The notes under the pieces were generated by a model. That model ran no database searches. It saw only the letters and a list, made by a program, of their open reading frames with translations, and had not been told where the DNA came from. From contig NZ_CP115543.1 of assembly GCF_031834615.1 (NCBI RefSeq), positions 372,001 through 436,000 of the forward strand: a stretch of 64,000 nt of DNA, read 5' to 3'. Below are positions 26,221-34,906 of this stretch, one piece after another. Position 1 is the first letter of the stretch; each line of letters begins with the position of its first letter. This stretch comes from Stenotrophomonas aracearum. Lineage in GTDB: Bacteria; Pseudomonadota; Gammaproteobacteria; Xanthomonadales; Xanthomonadaceae. The position numbers were made by a program, and so were the translations under genes.

Positions 26221-26244
26221 GTAGCGACACGCCATGCGTGTCCC
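26221..26244 (+). repeat. SMAG/REP element, right arm of an inverted pair
   Basis: GTAGCGACACGCC, AT, GCGTGTC. Mirror partner of the copy at 26145; the whole 100-bp block could fold into one long hairpin between the regulator gene and the cytochrome gene. Confidence 0.82.
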
Positions 26245-26284
26245 ACGCACCGCCGGCAGAATCCAATAAATCACCCCGCCGCAA

Positions 26285-26841
26285 TCACCCCCGCGGCGAT
26301 CCCCGACCCTCCGGCCCCTTCGCCATCGCCTGGAACACGCCATCGCGGCGCACCCACAGGTGGAACAACGCGGCACTCAGATGCAGCACCACCGTGGCGA
26401 ACAACACATACGCCAGCACGCTGTGCGCCCCACGCAGCGCCGCATACATCGCCACGTCATGCGGCAGGATCGGCGGCAGCAGCACGCCCTTCCACATCTG
26501 GATCGGGTAGCCACCGGCCGACAACATCGCCCAGCCCACCAGCGGCATCGCCAGCATCAGCCCGTACAGCATCCAGTGCGAAGCATGCGCGGCAAATTTC
26601 TGCCACGCCGGCAGATCCGCCGGCAGCGGCGGTGGACGATGACGAATCCGGTTCACCAGCCGCACCACGGCCAGCAGCAGGATCGCGATGCCCAACGGCC
26701 GGTGCAGGTCCACCAGCATCGGCCGCCAGTGCAGCGAGGCGACCATGGTCACGCCCACGAACAGCATGGTTAGGATCAGCACCGCCATCAGCCAGTGCAG
26801 CACCGCGCAGTCAGATTAAAGTGCCCGTTATCCGCATTCAT
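26285..26841 (-). pseudogene. Cytochrome b561-type membrane protein, frameshifted near its start
   Basis: Four-helix diheme cytochrome b561 fold: histidines in LHWLMAVLI, DLHRPLGI, AAHASHWMLYG and LRGAHSVLAYVL. The natural start is ATG 26841, which overlaps the upstream peroxidase stop (ATGA) and would give 185 residues opening MNADNGHFNLTAR; but one G is missing at 26803-26807 (GCGCGGTGC where GCGCGGGTGC is expected), so that frame stops after 17 codons. Reading can resume from a GTG at 26803 (172 residues). Such cytochromes often donate electrons to the neighbouring catalase-like peroxidase. Real mutation or base-calling error cannot be told apart. Confidence 0.7.
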
Positions 26842-27944
26842 CGACGTGCCCCCCCGGCCGGTGCCGCACCGCTCGCCGTCTCGCGCTCGCGGCGGTTGAA
26901 CGATTCCGAGTACACCGCAGACCGCGCGGCCAGGATCGGATCATCGGTGCCGGCGATCCCGCTCGGCAGGATCAGCGGATCGAAGTTCACGTTGTTGCAG
27001 GCGCCGTTGGCCTGCGGCTGCATTGCGGTCAGGCTGAGCGTGCCGGCCTTGACCCGGCGGCGGGTGTCCGGCCACGGGATGGAGGGGTCATTGATCGCAT
27101 CGCCCGGCTCGGCCAGCGTGATCCACATGTCCCAACGCACCGGTCCCTGTGCCAGCCGCTGCGCGAATTCATCGGCCAGGTAATCCACGCTCGCCTGCGC
27201 GCGCTGCTCGGGACTCATCGCCTCGAACGCTGCCTGCGGCAGCATGCTCCAGCGCACCGCCTGCTCCGTGCCGTCAGCCGCAATGAAGCGGAAACTGTTC
27301 ACCCCGTTGTAGTCGGTGTTGGCCCAGCTGGTGGACCACGGCGCGGACTTCGCCCAGGCGCCGAACGCACGTGCCGACGGGTACTTCGCGGCGATGGCCG
27401 CCTGCTTGGCCGGGTCCGGCTTGCCGGTGGCAGGGTCGGGAATGCCCGCGCGGGTTTGCTCCAGGAAGGCCTCGGTAGTGGGCACCGCGAAGAACGGGAA
27501 GCTGTTCATGGCGGTGCGCCATTCCTGGCCGTCGTCGGTGACCAGCTGCAACGCCATGCTGCGCACCCGCGCGCTGGCATCGGCGCCATGCGGGTCGCCG
27601 CCGCCAATCGAGAGGCGGCCCAGCACCGGCACCTGCTGCTGGCGGAACACCCGCGCCGAGCTGAGCGCGGCACCGTCCGGTGTGCCCTGGAAGCTGCCGC
27701 TCACGCACACACCCTTGCTGTGTGCGCGGCGGAATCCCGCGTGCTTGGCGCCGGTGGCTTCAATGGTGTCGGTAAAGGTCTGCGCGGTCACCCGGTCGCG
27801 CCCGATCCAGCCGGCCAGCCAGGCAAAGGCCAGCACCACCGCCCCGGCAATCAGCGCGATCAGGCCGATCCACAACAACGGCGAATGCGGCGGGCGCGGC
27901 GAATCCGGCTCGCGACCAGCGCGGGTATATCGAAAGAGCGACAT
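26838..27944 (-). CDS. Membrane-anchored catalase-family peroxidase
   Basis: 368 residues. A single N-terminal helix (about 23-48) anchors a periplasmic catalase core. The distal His lies in FRRAHSKGVCVSG near residue 75; NSFPFFAVPTTEAF and the downstream NNVNFDPLILP match the small SrpA/KatA-like peroxidases, which lack the C-terminal flavodoxin domain of large catalases. ATG 27944 is chosen over an upstream start that lacks a signal context. It forms a two-gene operon with the cytochrome b561 gene, overlapping by 4 bp, a frequent pairing for this family. Likely detoxifies peroxides in the periplasm. Confidence 0.85.
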   Translation of the reverse strand: MSLFRYTRAGREPDSPRPPHSPLLWIGLIALIAGAVVLAFAWLAGWIGRDRVTAQTFTDTIEATGAKHAGFRRAHSKGVCVSGSFQGTPDGAALSSARVFRQQQVPVLGRLSIGGGDPHGADASARVRSMALQLVTDDGQEWRTAMNSFPFFAVPTTEAFLEQTRAGIPDPATGKPDPAKQAAIAAKYPSARAFGAWAKSAPWSTSWANTDYNGVNSFRFIAADGTEQAVRWSMLPQAAFEAMSPEQRAQASVDYLADEFAQRLAQGPVRWDMWITLAEPGDAINDPSIPWPDTRRRVKAGTLSLTAMQPQANGACNNVNFDPLILPSGIAGTDDPILAARSAVYSESFNRRERETASGAAPAGGARR

Positions 27945-28080
27945 GAGCCTGCCTTCAAGGTGGGTCACGCGCATGGTGGCAGAACCCCCGCCACACCGAT
28001 ATTCACATTTTCGACAACCTTTAACGGCAGATCCCCGCCGAGGCGGGGATCCGGTTTTTCAGGCATGCCAGGACCAGCGC

Positions 28081-29448
28081 TTACAGATACCGGCCCTTCA
28101 ACATCGCCCACGCCGAGCGCAGCGCCAGCGCCTCGCCACCGGCCGGGCGACCCGGGCGTTCGCCATCGTTCCAGGCGTACACATCCAGGTGCGCCCACAC
28201 CTGGCCTTCGGCAATGAAGCGCTCCAGGTACAGCGCCGCAGTGACCGAACCGGCCATGCGCGAACCGGCGTTGGCCAGGTCGGCAATGCCGCTGTGCAGG
28301 TAACGCAGGTACGGGCGCCACAGCGGCATGCGCCACACCGGGTCACGCGTGGTGTCACCGGCCTGCAGCCACTGCTGGGCCAGCGTGTCGTTGTTGCTGA
28401 ACAGCGCCGGCAGGTCCGGGCCCAGTGCAATACGCGCCGCGCCGGTGAGCGTGGCGAAGTCCAGCACGATCTCCGGCTTCTGCTCGCTGGCGTAGGTCAG
28501 CGCGTCGCACAGCACCAGCCGACCTTCGGCGTCGGTGTTGTCGATCTCGATGCTCAGCCCCTTGCGGGTGGCAATCACTTCGCCCGGACGGAACGCATCC
28601 GGCCCGATCGCGTTTTCCACGGCGGCAATCAGCAGGGTCAGCTGCACCGGCAGGTCCTGCGCCATGATCAGCCCGGCCAGGGCCAGCGCGTGCGCGGCGC
28701 CACCCATGTCCTTCTTCATGTTGCGCATGCCGTCGGCCGGCTTGATGTCCAGGCCGCCGGTGTCGAAGCACACGCCCTTGCCGACCAGTGCCACGTGCGG
28801 GCGACCGGCCTGGCCCCAGCGCAGCGCGATCAAACGCGGCGCGCGGTGCGAGGCGCGGCCCACCGCGTGGATGGCCGGGAAATTCTGCTCCAGCAGCGCG
28901 TCGCCGGTGATCACCTCCACCTGCCCGCCATGCGCGGCGGCCAGTTCGCGGGCGGCATCTTCCAGCTGCTGCGGGCCCATGTCTTCGGTGGGCGTGTTCA
29001 CCCAGTCGCGCACGCGCAGGCTGGCGGTGATCACATCGCGCACTTCGGCGGCGGGGCTGGCCACCAGCTGCGCCGGGGCGCGGTTGGGCTTGCGGTAGCG
29101 TGCGAAGCGGTAGCTGCCCAGGCCCCAGCCCAGGTGCAGCAGGGTTTCAATCGGCGCCGGCAGTGCGTCGGCCAGCTGCCACACCGTGCCTTCGGGCAGG
29201 GCGAACGGGGCATGCGCGTAGGCGTAGGCATCGCCGCTGTCGCCCACGCCGACGATCGCGCCGGCCAAGCCGTGCTCGCCCGGCAGCAGTACGACGCTGC
29301 AGCCGCTGCCGTTGAAATGCTGCGCATCCAGCCAGGCAACCAGCGCCGGTGCCTGTTGCGCGCGCCATGCCGCGAACTGTTCGCGATCCATCACGTGCAG
29401 CGGCAGGGCGTTGGCCGAATCGGTGGTGAAACCGGTGATCTGGGTCAT
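28081..29448 (-). CDS. Leucyl aminopeptidase, M17 family
   Basis: 455 residues. Two-zinc catalytic domain in the C-terminal half: Lys and Asp ligands in LVGKGVCFDTGGLDIKP, the signature NTDAEGRLVL, then further residues in LTGAARIALG. The N-terminal domain is divergent from PepA, as in the PepB-like branch. Cytoplasmic release of N-terminal residues from peptides is the expected activity. The ATG at 29448 overlaps the stop of the upstream HAD gene, so the two are co-translated. Confidence 0.92.
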   Translation of the reverse strand: MTQITGFTTDSANALPLHVMDREQFAAWRAQQAPALVAWLDAQHFNGSGCSVVLLPGEHGLAGAIVGVGDSGDAYAYAHAPFALPEGTVWQLADALPAPIETLLHLGWGLGSYRFARYRKPNRAPAQLVASPAAEVRDVITASLRVRDWVNTPTEDMGPQQLEDAARELAAAHGGQVEVITGDALLEQNFPAIHAVGRASHRAPRLIALRWGQAGRPHVALVGKGVCFDTGGLDIKPADGMRNMKKDMGGAAHALALAGLIMAQDLPVQLTLLIAAVENAIGPDAFRPGEVIATRKGLSIEIDNTDAEGRLVLCDALTYASEQKPEIVLDFATLTGAARIALGPDLPALFSNNDTLAQQWLQAGDTTRDPVWRMPLWRPYLRYLHSGIADLANAGSRMAGSVTAALYLERFIAEGQVWAHLDVYAWNDGERPGRPAGGEALALRSAWAMLKGRYL

Positions 29449-30182
29449 GCGGGGTCGTGCTCCGTTCGTGGCCGGGCGTCCTGCGCCGATGCATTCGCAT
29501 CGAGCCAGTCGGCCAGCCCGGTCAGGGTGTCGAACTGCAGGTCGGGCTGCAGCGAAGGATGGTGCCAGGTGTGTTCAACGCGATTGATCCAGCAGCCGCG
29601 CAGGCCGGCCTGCATGGCGCCAACCACGTCCATTTCGACGTGGTCGCCCACGTGCAGCACGTGCGCCGGGGCCACGCCCAGGCGTTCGCAGGCGGCGTGG
29701 AAGATGCTGGCGGCCGGCTTGGCCGCGCCGTGTTCGCGCGAGCCCAGCTGGAAGGCGAAGTGGTGGTCCAGCCCGATCCGGGCCAGGTCGGCGTTGCCGT
29801 TGCTCAGCGCGGCCACCGGCACGCGGGCGGCGATGCGGGTCAGCGCCTCGATCGCGTCCGGATAGCACTCCACCTGGTTGCGCGCGGCGTAGAACGCCTC
29901 ATAGGCCGGTTCCAGCAGGGCCAGGTCGGCCCCGCTGTTTTCCAGCGCTTCCTGCAGGGTCAACCGGCGCAGCGCGCTGAGGTCGTAGTGCAGGTGCGGG
30001 TTGTCGCGGAAGGAGCGCTCGCGCAGTTCACGCATTGCCACCACAGGGTACATCGCGGCGGTGGCGGGGCTGTGCTGGAGCATCCACTCGTACAACACCT
30101 GGTCAATGCGGGCGCCAATGGGGGCGAACGGCCACAGGGTGTCGTCGAGGTCGAGGGTGATGGCTAGGACTGGGAAATTCAC
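29445..30182 (-). CDS. HAD-superfamily phosphatase (YigB-like)
   Basis: 245 residues with HAD motifs: I, TLDLDDTLWP (nucleophile Asp near residue 10); II, VAALSNGNADL; III, Lys in HGAAKPAASIF; IV, HVGDHVEMDVVGA. A helical cap lies between motifs I and II. It is closest in outline to YigB/YjjG phosphatases, which act on flavin or nucleotide intermediates; substrate is not certain. The start is GTG 30182 with weak ribosome binding. It is coupled to the M17 peptidase gene. Confidence 0.87.
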   Translation of the reverse strand: MNFPVLAITLDLDDTLWPFAPIGARIDQVLYEWMLQHSPATAAMYPVVAMRELRERSFRDNPHLHYDLSALRRLTLQEALENSGADLALLEPAYEAFYAARNQVECYPDAIEALTRIAARVPVAALSNGNADLARIGLDHHFAFQLGSREHGAAKPAASIFHAACERLGVAPAHVLHVGDHVEMDVVGAMQAGLRGCWINRVEHTWHHPSLQPDLQFDTLTGLADWLDANASAQDARPRTEHDPA

Positions 30183-30206
30183 CCGGCCATTCTACGCCTG
30201 TGGGGG

Positions 30207-30230
30207 CAGCCACGCAGGGCGTGGCTCTAC
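30207..30230 (-). repeat. SMAG/REP element
   Basis: Minus-strand GTAGAGCCACGC, CCT, GCGTGGCTG, just upstream of the HAD gene start and downstream of the AI-2E transporter gene. Identical core to copies at 16210 and 38858. Confidence 0.85.
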
Positions 30231-30262
30231 CGGGGCGACTTCTCCCGACGCCGGGTTCCGCC

Positions 30263-31375
30263 TTACTCCAGCAGCTTGGCCCAGCCCTGGGTACCTTCCA
30301 GCCGTGCCAGCACCAGCTTGATGCAGACCAGCAGCGGGACCGACAGCAGCAGGCCGATCATGCCCCACAGCCAGCCGAACACCATCAGCGCCAGGATCAG
30401 GATCAGCGGCGAGATCGCCATCTGCCGGCCCAGCACGATCGGGGTCACCACCTGGCCTTCAATGGTGTGCAGGGCCAGGTAGCAGGCCGCCGGCAGCATT
30501 GCCTGGAACGGGTCGCTGAACTCCACGAAGCCCATCAGCAGCATCAGGGTCACCCCGATCAACGGCCCCACGTACGGCGCGAAGTTCAGCAGCGCGGCCA
30601 CCGTGCCCCACAACAGGGCCTCCTGCAGGCCGATCCCGAGCAGCAGCAGTATTCCGGAGAAAATCAGCCCGACCAGCGCGTTGATCACGGTGATGGTCAG
30701 CACATAGCGCGACACCTCGCGCTCGATCGAACGCAGGATGTCGGCGGTAAACCGCTGCTGCTGGCGGCTGGGGAACAGCGCGATGGCGTGTTTCTGCAGG
30801 TTCTGCCCGTAGATCATGAAGAACAGGGTCAGCAGCACCACCGCCAGGATCGAAGCAGCCAGCCGCGGCGCCCGGGTCAACACCTTGTAGGGGTCGTCCA
30901 GCTGGGTGCGTACCACCTGCACCCGGCGGGCGCTTTCGCCGCCGGCCACGCGCGCGAAGTTCTCCGCTGCCTGGTTGGCCTGCTGCACCGGCTTGGTCAG
31001 GTTCTGCACCTGGCGCGCCACCTTGCGCAGCTGCTGCGGCGCTTCCTGCGCCCAGTCCATGGCCGGGCCGACCAGCTGCACGCCCAGCGCGGCCGCGCCG
31101 CTCAGCCCGACCCCGATCACCAGCACCGCGGCCAGGAAGCGCGGAATCCACAGGCGGCCCAGGAAGCGCAGGATCGGGTTGCCGACCAGCGCGAAAAACA
31201 TCGCCAGCAGGATCGGCAGGACGATGTCCTGCGCGGCCCACAAGGTGAAACAGACAGCGAGGAAGGCCAGTACCACCAGCGACATCGGGCCACGGGGGCG
31301 CGGTGCGTGCGGCGGGGGCGGCGGTGCGACGACGTCGACGTCGAGGTCGGCAGGGGAGGTCACAGGAACGCTCAT
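30263..31375 (-). CDS. AI-2E/PerM family transporter
   Basis: 370 residues, about eight transmembrane helices with the family pattern: an N-terminal pair (VVLAFLAVCFTLWAAQDIVL and LLAMFFALVGNPI), a cytoplasmic coiled segment (about 115-190), then SILAVVLLTLFFMIYG and the C-terminal signature LNFAPYVGPLIGV near residue 265. Members export autoinducer-2 or act as Na+/H+ antiporters; the sequence does not decide. ATG at 31375 with GGAACG upstream. Confidence 0.9.
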   Translation of the reverse strand: MSVPVTSPADLDVDVVAPPPPPHAPRPRGPMSLVVLAFLAVCFTLWAAQDIVLPILLAMFFALVGNPILRFLGRLWIPRFLAAVLVIGVGLSGAAALGVQLVGPAMDWAQEAPQQLRKVARQVQNLTKPVQQANQAAENFARVAGGESARRVQVVRTQLDDPYKVLTRAPRLAASILAVVLLTLFFMIYGQNLQKHAIALFPSRQQQRFTADILRSIEREVSRYVLTITVINALVGLIFSGILLLLGIGLQEALLWGTVAALLNFAPYVGPLIGVTLMLLMGFVEFSDPFQAMLPAACYLALHTIEGQVVTPIVLGRQMAISPLILILALMVFGWLWGMIGLLLSVPLLVCIKLVLARLEGTQGWAKLLE

Positions 31376-31451
31376 GCAGGTCGCACGCTGGGTAGGTCAC
31401 GCATTATTGGGCACGCCGGTGGGTATGGCGTGTGTAAAACGATGGGTGTGC

Positions 31452-31478
31452 AATCGCCCTGCCGCTGGCAGGGCGATG
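31452..31478 (-). terminator. Candidate terminator hairpin after the YqjD-like operon
   Basis: Stem ATCGCCCTGCC / GGCAGGGCGAT with a 4-nt loop 7 bp after the last gene; no T-run, so termination is not certain. Confidence 0.45.
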
Positions 31479-31485
31479 ACAACGA

Positions 31486-31959
31486 CTAACGTTCGGACAG
31501 GTCCGTCGCCGCTTCCGCCGGCAGTGGCTGTGCCGCTTCCTGCGTGGCGGTGACCTGCGCGCGCGGCGTGGCCACCGGCGCAACGGTCGGCTGCGGCGTC
31601 CGCACCGGTGCGACCGGGGTGGGGTCCACGGCCTCGTCGACCTTGTCGGCCGCCTGCTCGGCGGTCTCGGCCGCGTCGCTGGCCTGCATCGAGGCGACCG
31701 CTGCCTGCGCACTGGCCAGCAGATTGGAGACCGACCCGATCATCTGCAGCCAGCGTGCGCCATGGAAACGGGCACCGCCCGGTTCCAGCTTGCCCGCCAG
31801 GAAGCCACCGGCCAGGCCCACGCTGATGATGCGCAGCGGGGTCCAGCCCTCGCGCCAGGCCTGGCTGAGGGTGAACCAGCTGCACTGGGTTTCGTCGACC
31901 CGGACCGACACGACCTTTTCCGCGCGTTTGACCCGGTGGCGCAACGCTTCGAACTTCAT
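31486..31959 (-). CDS. Small protein of unknown function in YqjD/YqjE-like operon
   Basis: 157 residues. The N-terminal third is basic and amphipathic (MKFEALRHRVKRAEKVVSVR) and contains one possible membrane segment (PLRIISVGLAGGFLAGKL). The C-terminal third is low-complexity Pro/Ala/Thr. Third gene of the operon, overlapping the YqjE-like gene by 4 bp (ATGA). Position matches the yqjK slot of the E. coli yqjCDE-yqjK group, but sequence similarity is not clear. Probably an inner-membrane-associated accessory protein. Confidence 0.65.
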   Translation of the reverse strand: MKFEALRHRVKRAEKVVSVRVDETQCSWFTLSQAWREGWTPLRIISVGLAGGFLAGKLEPGGARFHGARWLQMIGSVSNLLASAQAAVASMQASDAAETAEQAADKVDEAVDPTPVAPVRTPQPTVAPVATPRAQVTATQEAAQPLPAEAATDLSER

Positions 31960-32462
31960 GGCGAACGCTCCGTCGGTTCGGGCTGCCCTTCGGCATCCTC
32001 ATCGGTGGGCTCGTCGAAAAGGCCCAACCGCGCCAGCTGCCGCCGGGTGGCATGCATGCCGGTGTGGCGGAAGAAGAACGACACCCGCCAGATCGCATAG
32101 CCGGTCATGGCCAGGCTGATCAGCGAAGTAATCAGCAGCGAATGGAACCAGGACAGGCCCCAGCGCTGCATCAGCGCGATCAGCGTGCCGGCCAGCAACA
32201 GCCAGGCCGAGGCGCCGAACACAATCGCCACCCCGCTCCACGCAAGGGCCCGACCAAATGCACTGCGGGCGAGGGCGAACTCGAACGAGGCCAGCCGCCG
32301 CAGCGAACGCAGCGTGTGCTTGGCCGAATCCACCGTGGCGCGGCCGGCCTGGCCGACCTCGCGGATACTTTCATCCAGGCGCGGCGCGGCGCGCGCGCCC
32401 GTATCGCCGTCCGGTGGAGGCGTTGCTCCACCGTCGGGCGTCGACTGTGCTTGATCGCTCAC
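31956..32462 (-). CDS. Phage-holin-like membrane protein (DUF1469/YqjE type)
   Basis: 168 residues: an acidic, Pro/Gly-rich tail of about 45 residues, an amphipathic helix (VDSAKHTLRSLRRLASFEFA), then two transmembrane helices (about 78-98 and 105-128) and a polar acidic end. This is the YqjE/Holin-X superfamily outline, which despite the name is not a phage gene. It lies 6 bp after the YqjD-like gene. In enterobacteria this pair associates with membranes and ribosomes in stationary phase; a similar role is inferred. Confidence 0.78.
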   Translation of the reverse strand: MSDQAQSTPDGGATPPPDGDTGARAAPRLDESIREVGQAGRATVDSAKHTLRSLRRLASFEFALARSAFGRALAWSGVAIVFGASAWLLLAGTLIALMQRWGLSWFHSLLITSLISLAMTGYAIWRVSFFFRHTGMHATRRQLARLGLFDEPTDEDAEGQPEPTERSP

Positions 32463-32468
32463 GCCGAC

Positions 32469-32834
32469 TTACTTGTCGCCGCCGCTGCGGGCCAGCTTGG
32501 CGATGATCCAGCCGGCAGCGAAGGCCACGCCGAACGAGGCCAGCGGGCGCTCGCGGATCAGCTCGGCGGCGCTGTCGACCAGGTCCTTGCCCTTGTCCAT
32601 CAGTGCGTCGACCTGCTCCTTGGCAGCGGCGCCGCCGAATTCAGCAGCGGCCAGGCCGGACAGCGCGGTGTCGGACAGCTCGGCCTTGACGTTGGCACGG
32701 CCGATACGCAGCTCATCACCGGCAGCGCCGGTGGCGCCCTTGATCGCACCGCCGGCGGCGCTGGCGGCCGACTTCAGGTGCGAACCGGCTTCGCCCAGGT
32801 GTTCCTTGAGGTTTTCGGTATTGGTGGGGCTCAT
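32469..32834 (-). CDS. DUF883 family protein (YqjD/ElaB-like)
   Basis: 121 residues: helical, Ala-rich region (LKEHLGEAGSHLKSAASAAG and following), the conserved linker AAELIRERPLASFGVAFAAG and one C-terminal transmembrane helix. YqjD and ElaB are tail-anchored proteins that bind stalled ribosomes in E. coli; that function is carried over as inference. First of a three-gene leftward operon with the YqjE-like and 157-residue proteins. Confidence 0.85.
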   Translation of the reverse strand: MSPTNTENLKEHLGEAGSHLKSAASAAGGAIKGATGAAGDELRIGRANVKAELSDTALSGLAAAEFGGAAAKEQVDALMDKGKDLVDSAAELIRERPLASFGVAFAAGWIIAKLARSGGDK

Positions 32835-32971
32835 CGTGACTCTCCGTTATGTAATCGATGGGGAAGGTGACCGCGGATGAACCCGTCGGCAACGAACACA
32901 AGGTAATAGCACCGACCGGGTGTAGAGGGTGTCAGCTGGCGTGATCCGCACGCGAAGGCTGGCTGAGCGGT

Positions 32972-34399
32972 TCAGCGCATCACCAGGTCGCCGCGTGCGT
33001 TGCCGCGCACGATGCGCAGCACCAACTGCTGCGGCGGCTTCTGGAAGTTGGCGCGCCAGCTGGCCAGGTCGGCGAACTCGCCCACGCTGGACTGGATGAT
33101 CACGTCGCCTGCGGCCAGCCCGGAGTTGGCCGCCCGGCTGCCGCGCTTGACCTCGCTGACCATGACGCCGCCGTCGCCGGCCTGGCGCAGCGTTTCGGGC
33201 AGGTCGACGAAGGTCGCACCGGCCAGGCGCGGGTCCAGGCTTTCGCCGGCCACCGCACGCGCCTGCTCCTTCAGCGTGGCCTTGAGCTGCAGCGGCTTGC
33301 CGTCGCGGCGCACGTCCAGGCTCAACGCGCTGCCCACCGGCTGCAGACCTTCCACGTTGTGCAGCGCCACTGCGCTGTCGATCCGCTGGCCATTGGCCGC
33401 CACCACCACATCGCCCGGCTTGATTCCGGCCGCCGCTGCGCCTGAACCGGCCAGCACGCGGGTGACCAGCGCGCCGCGCGCTTCGCTCAGGCCCAGGTTC
33501 TGCGCCAGCGCCTGGGTCAGGTTCTGCGCCTCGATCCCGAGCGTGCCGCGCACCACCACCCCGTGCTTGACCAGCTGGTCCACCACGTCGCGCGCCAGGT
33601 TGGTGGGAATGGCCAAGCCCAGCCCGATGTTGCCGGCCATGCTGCCCTGCGGATTGAAGCTGGCCGTGTTGATACCGACCAGCTGGCCCTGCAGGTTGAC
33701 CAGCGCGCCGCCGGAATTACCCGGGTTGATCGACGCGTCGGTCTGGATGAAGTTCTGGTAGCCCAGCCCGCGGATACCGGTACGGCCGACCGCCGAGACG
33801 ATGCCCGAGGTGACCGTCTGGCTGAAGCCGAACGGGTTGCCGATCGCCACCACGAAGTCGCCAACGCGCAGCTGCGCGCTGTCGCCCAGCGGCAGCGCGG
33901 TGAGCTTGTCGGCCGGAATGCGGATCAGCGCCACGTCGGTGTCGCGGTCCGAGCCCAGGAACTCGGCCTTGACCGTGCGCCCGTCGGACAGGGTCACCTG
34001 CACGTCGTCGGCGTTGTCGATCACATGGTGGTTGGTCAGTACCAGGCCCTCGGCCGCGTCGATGATGACGCCCGAGCCCAGCGACTCGTTGATCCGTTCC
34101 TGCGGCACTTCCGGGAACAGGCGGCGGAAGAACGGGTCGTTGAAGTAGGGGTTGCGCACCCGCACCACCTGCTTGGTGTTGACGCTGACCACCGCCGGCA
34201 TCACCCGTTCCAGCATCGGCGCCAGCGACGGCACCGGCTGCCCGGCCACCGACGCCGGCAGCGCGGCCGTGGCCGGAATCGCCAGCGACGCCGGCGCCGC
34301 CTCGGCACGGTTGTCCAGGTTGGCATTGATCGCGGAGGCGACGAAGCCACCGAAGGCGGCAGCAAGTGCGAGCGTAAGCAGGGTCGGAAGCGGTCGCAT
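32972..34399 (-). CDS. degQ: Periplasmic Do-like serine protease/chaperone (DegQ/DegP type)
   Basis: 475 residues. A signal or anchor segment (LPTLLTLALAAAFGGFVASA) precedes a trypsin-like domain with the complete triad: His in LTNHHVID, Asp in DRDTDVALIRI, Ser in NPGNSGGAL. Two PDZ domains follow (about 265-355 and 385-470). Two PDZ domains and the short LA loop favour DegQ-like over DegS-like. It degrades or refolds misfolded envelope proteins. ATG at 34399 gives the signal peptide; longer starts do not. Single gene. Confidence 0.92.
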   Translation of the reverse strand: MRPLPTLLTLALAAAFGGFVASAINANLDNRAEAAPASLAIPATAALPASVAGQPVPSLAPMLERVMPAVVSVNTKQVVRVRNPYFNDPFFRRLFPEVPQERINESLGSGVIIDAAEGLVLTNHHVIDNADDVQVTLSDGRTVKAEFLGSDRDTDVALIRIPADKLTALPLGDSAQLRVGDFVVAIGNPFGFSQTVTSGIVSAVGRTGIRGLGYQNFIQTDASINPGNSGGALVNLQGQLVGINTASFNPQGSMAGNIGLGLAIPTNLARDVVDQLVKHGVVVRGTLGIEAQNLTQALAQNLGLSEARGALVTRVLAGSGAAAAGIKPGDVVVAANGQRIDSAVALHNVEGLQPVGSALSLDVRRDGKPLQLKATLKEQARAVAGESLDPRLAGATFVDLPETLRQAGDGGVMVSEVKRGSRAANSGLAAGDVIIQSSVGEFADLASWRANFQKPPQQLVLRIVRGNARGDLVMR

Positions 34400-34906
34400 G
34401 GGAGTCCGGTGGGTGCGGGGGACGGGTATACGGTAATTCAAGCTGAATGAGTCTGTCTCCAAACGCCTGAAACTGGGGTGACCGCCAAAGACGCATTGCG
34501 TGCCCTGGTAGGGCCGGTTCCCAAACGGCCGCCGATAACGCTGACACGCTCTTTAACGCACGGACCCCAAACCGGAATCGCGCTCTACCACTACACGTCC
34601 ACGTACCTGCAAACCCGCGCACTTGCAGAAAAATCGTCAACAAACCGATCCCACACAACGACCAATTACGCCGCACATGCGACCGCTTGAACGCACCCGA
34701 ACGCAACCGCCGCCACGCATCTCCGTACCATCCGCACCGCTGTTTTAAAGCCATTTTCAGAAAACGACCTGCCCGCATACGTTCCCAACCACCCACCTCC
34801 CCAACACACCCGCGACTCAAAACCTGCGACAAGACCGTTCCACCACGGACAACTCCGGTATAGCATCGCCAGCGAAATCACTGACCAGGCCCCTCAGGAG
34901 GGCAAC
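34400..34906. other. Strand-asymmetric intergenic region before the H1-like gene
   Basis: 507 bp with no convincing gene. About 34540-34850 is strikingly rich in A and C and poor in G on the plus strand, unlike any flank. The divergent degQ promoter is expected near 34400-34480. A TATAGC at 34859-34864 is a reasonable -10 for the H1-like gene, which has AGGAGG at 34896. A GTAG-headed hairpin at about 34508 (GGCCG / CGGCC) may be a decayed REP element. Confidence 0.5.

Noticed and set aside
31956..32462. Prophage remnant suggested by a holin-like protein
   Set aside because: The holin-X/YqjE family is chromosomal; it is in an operon with a YqjD-like gene and no other phage gene is present.
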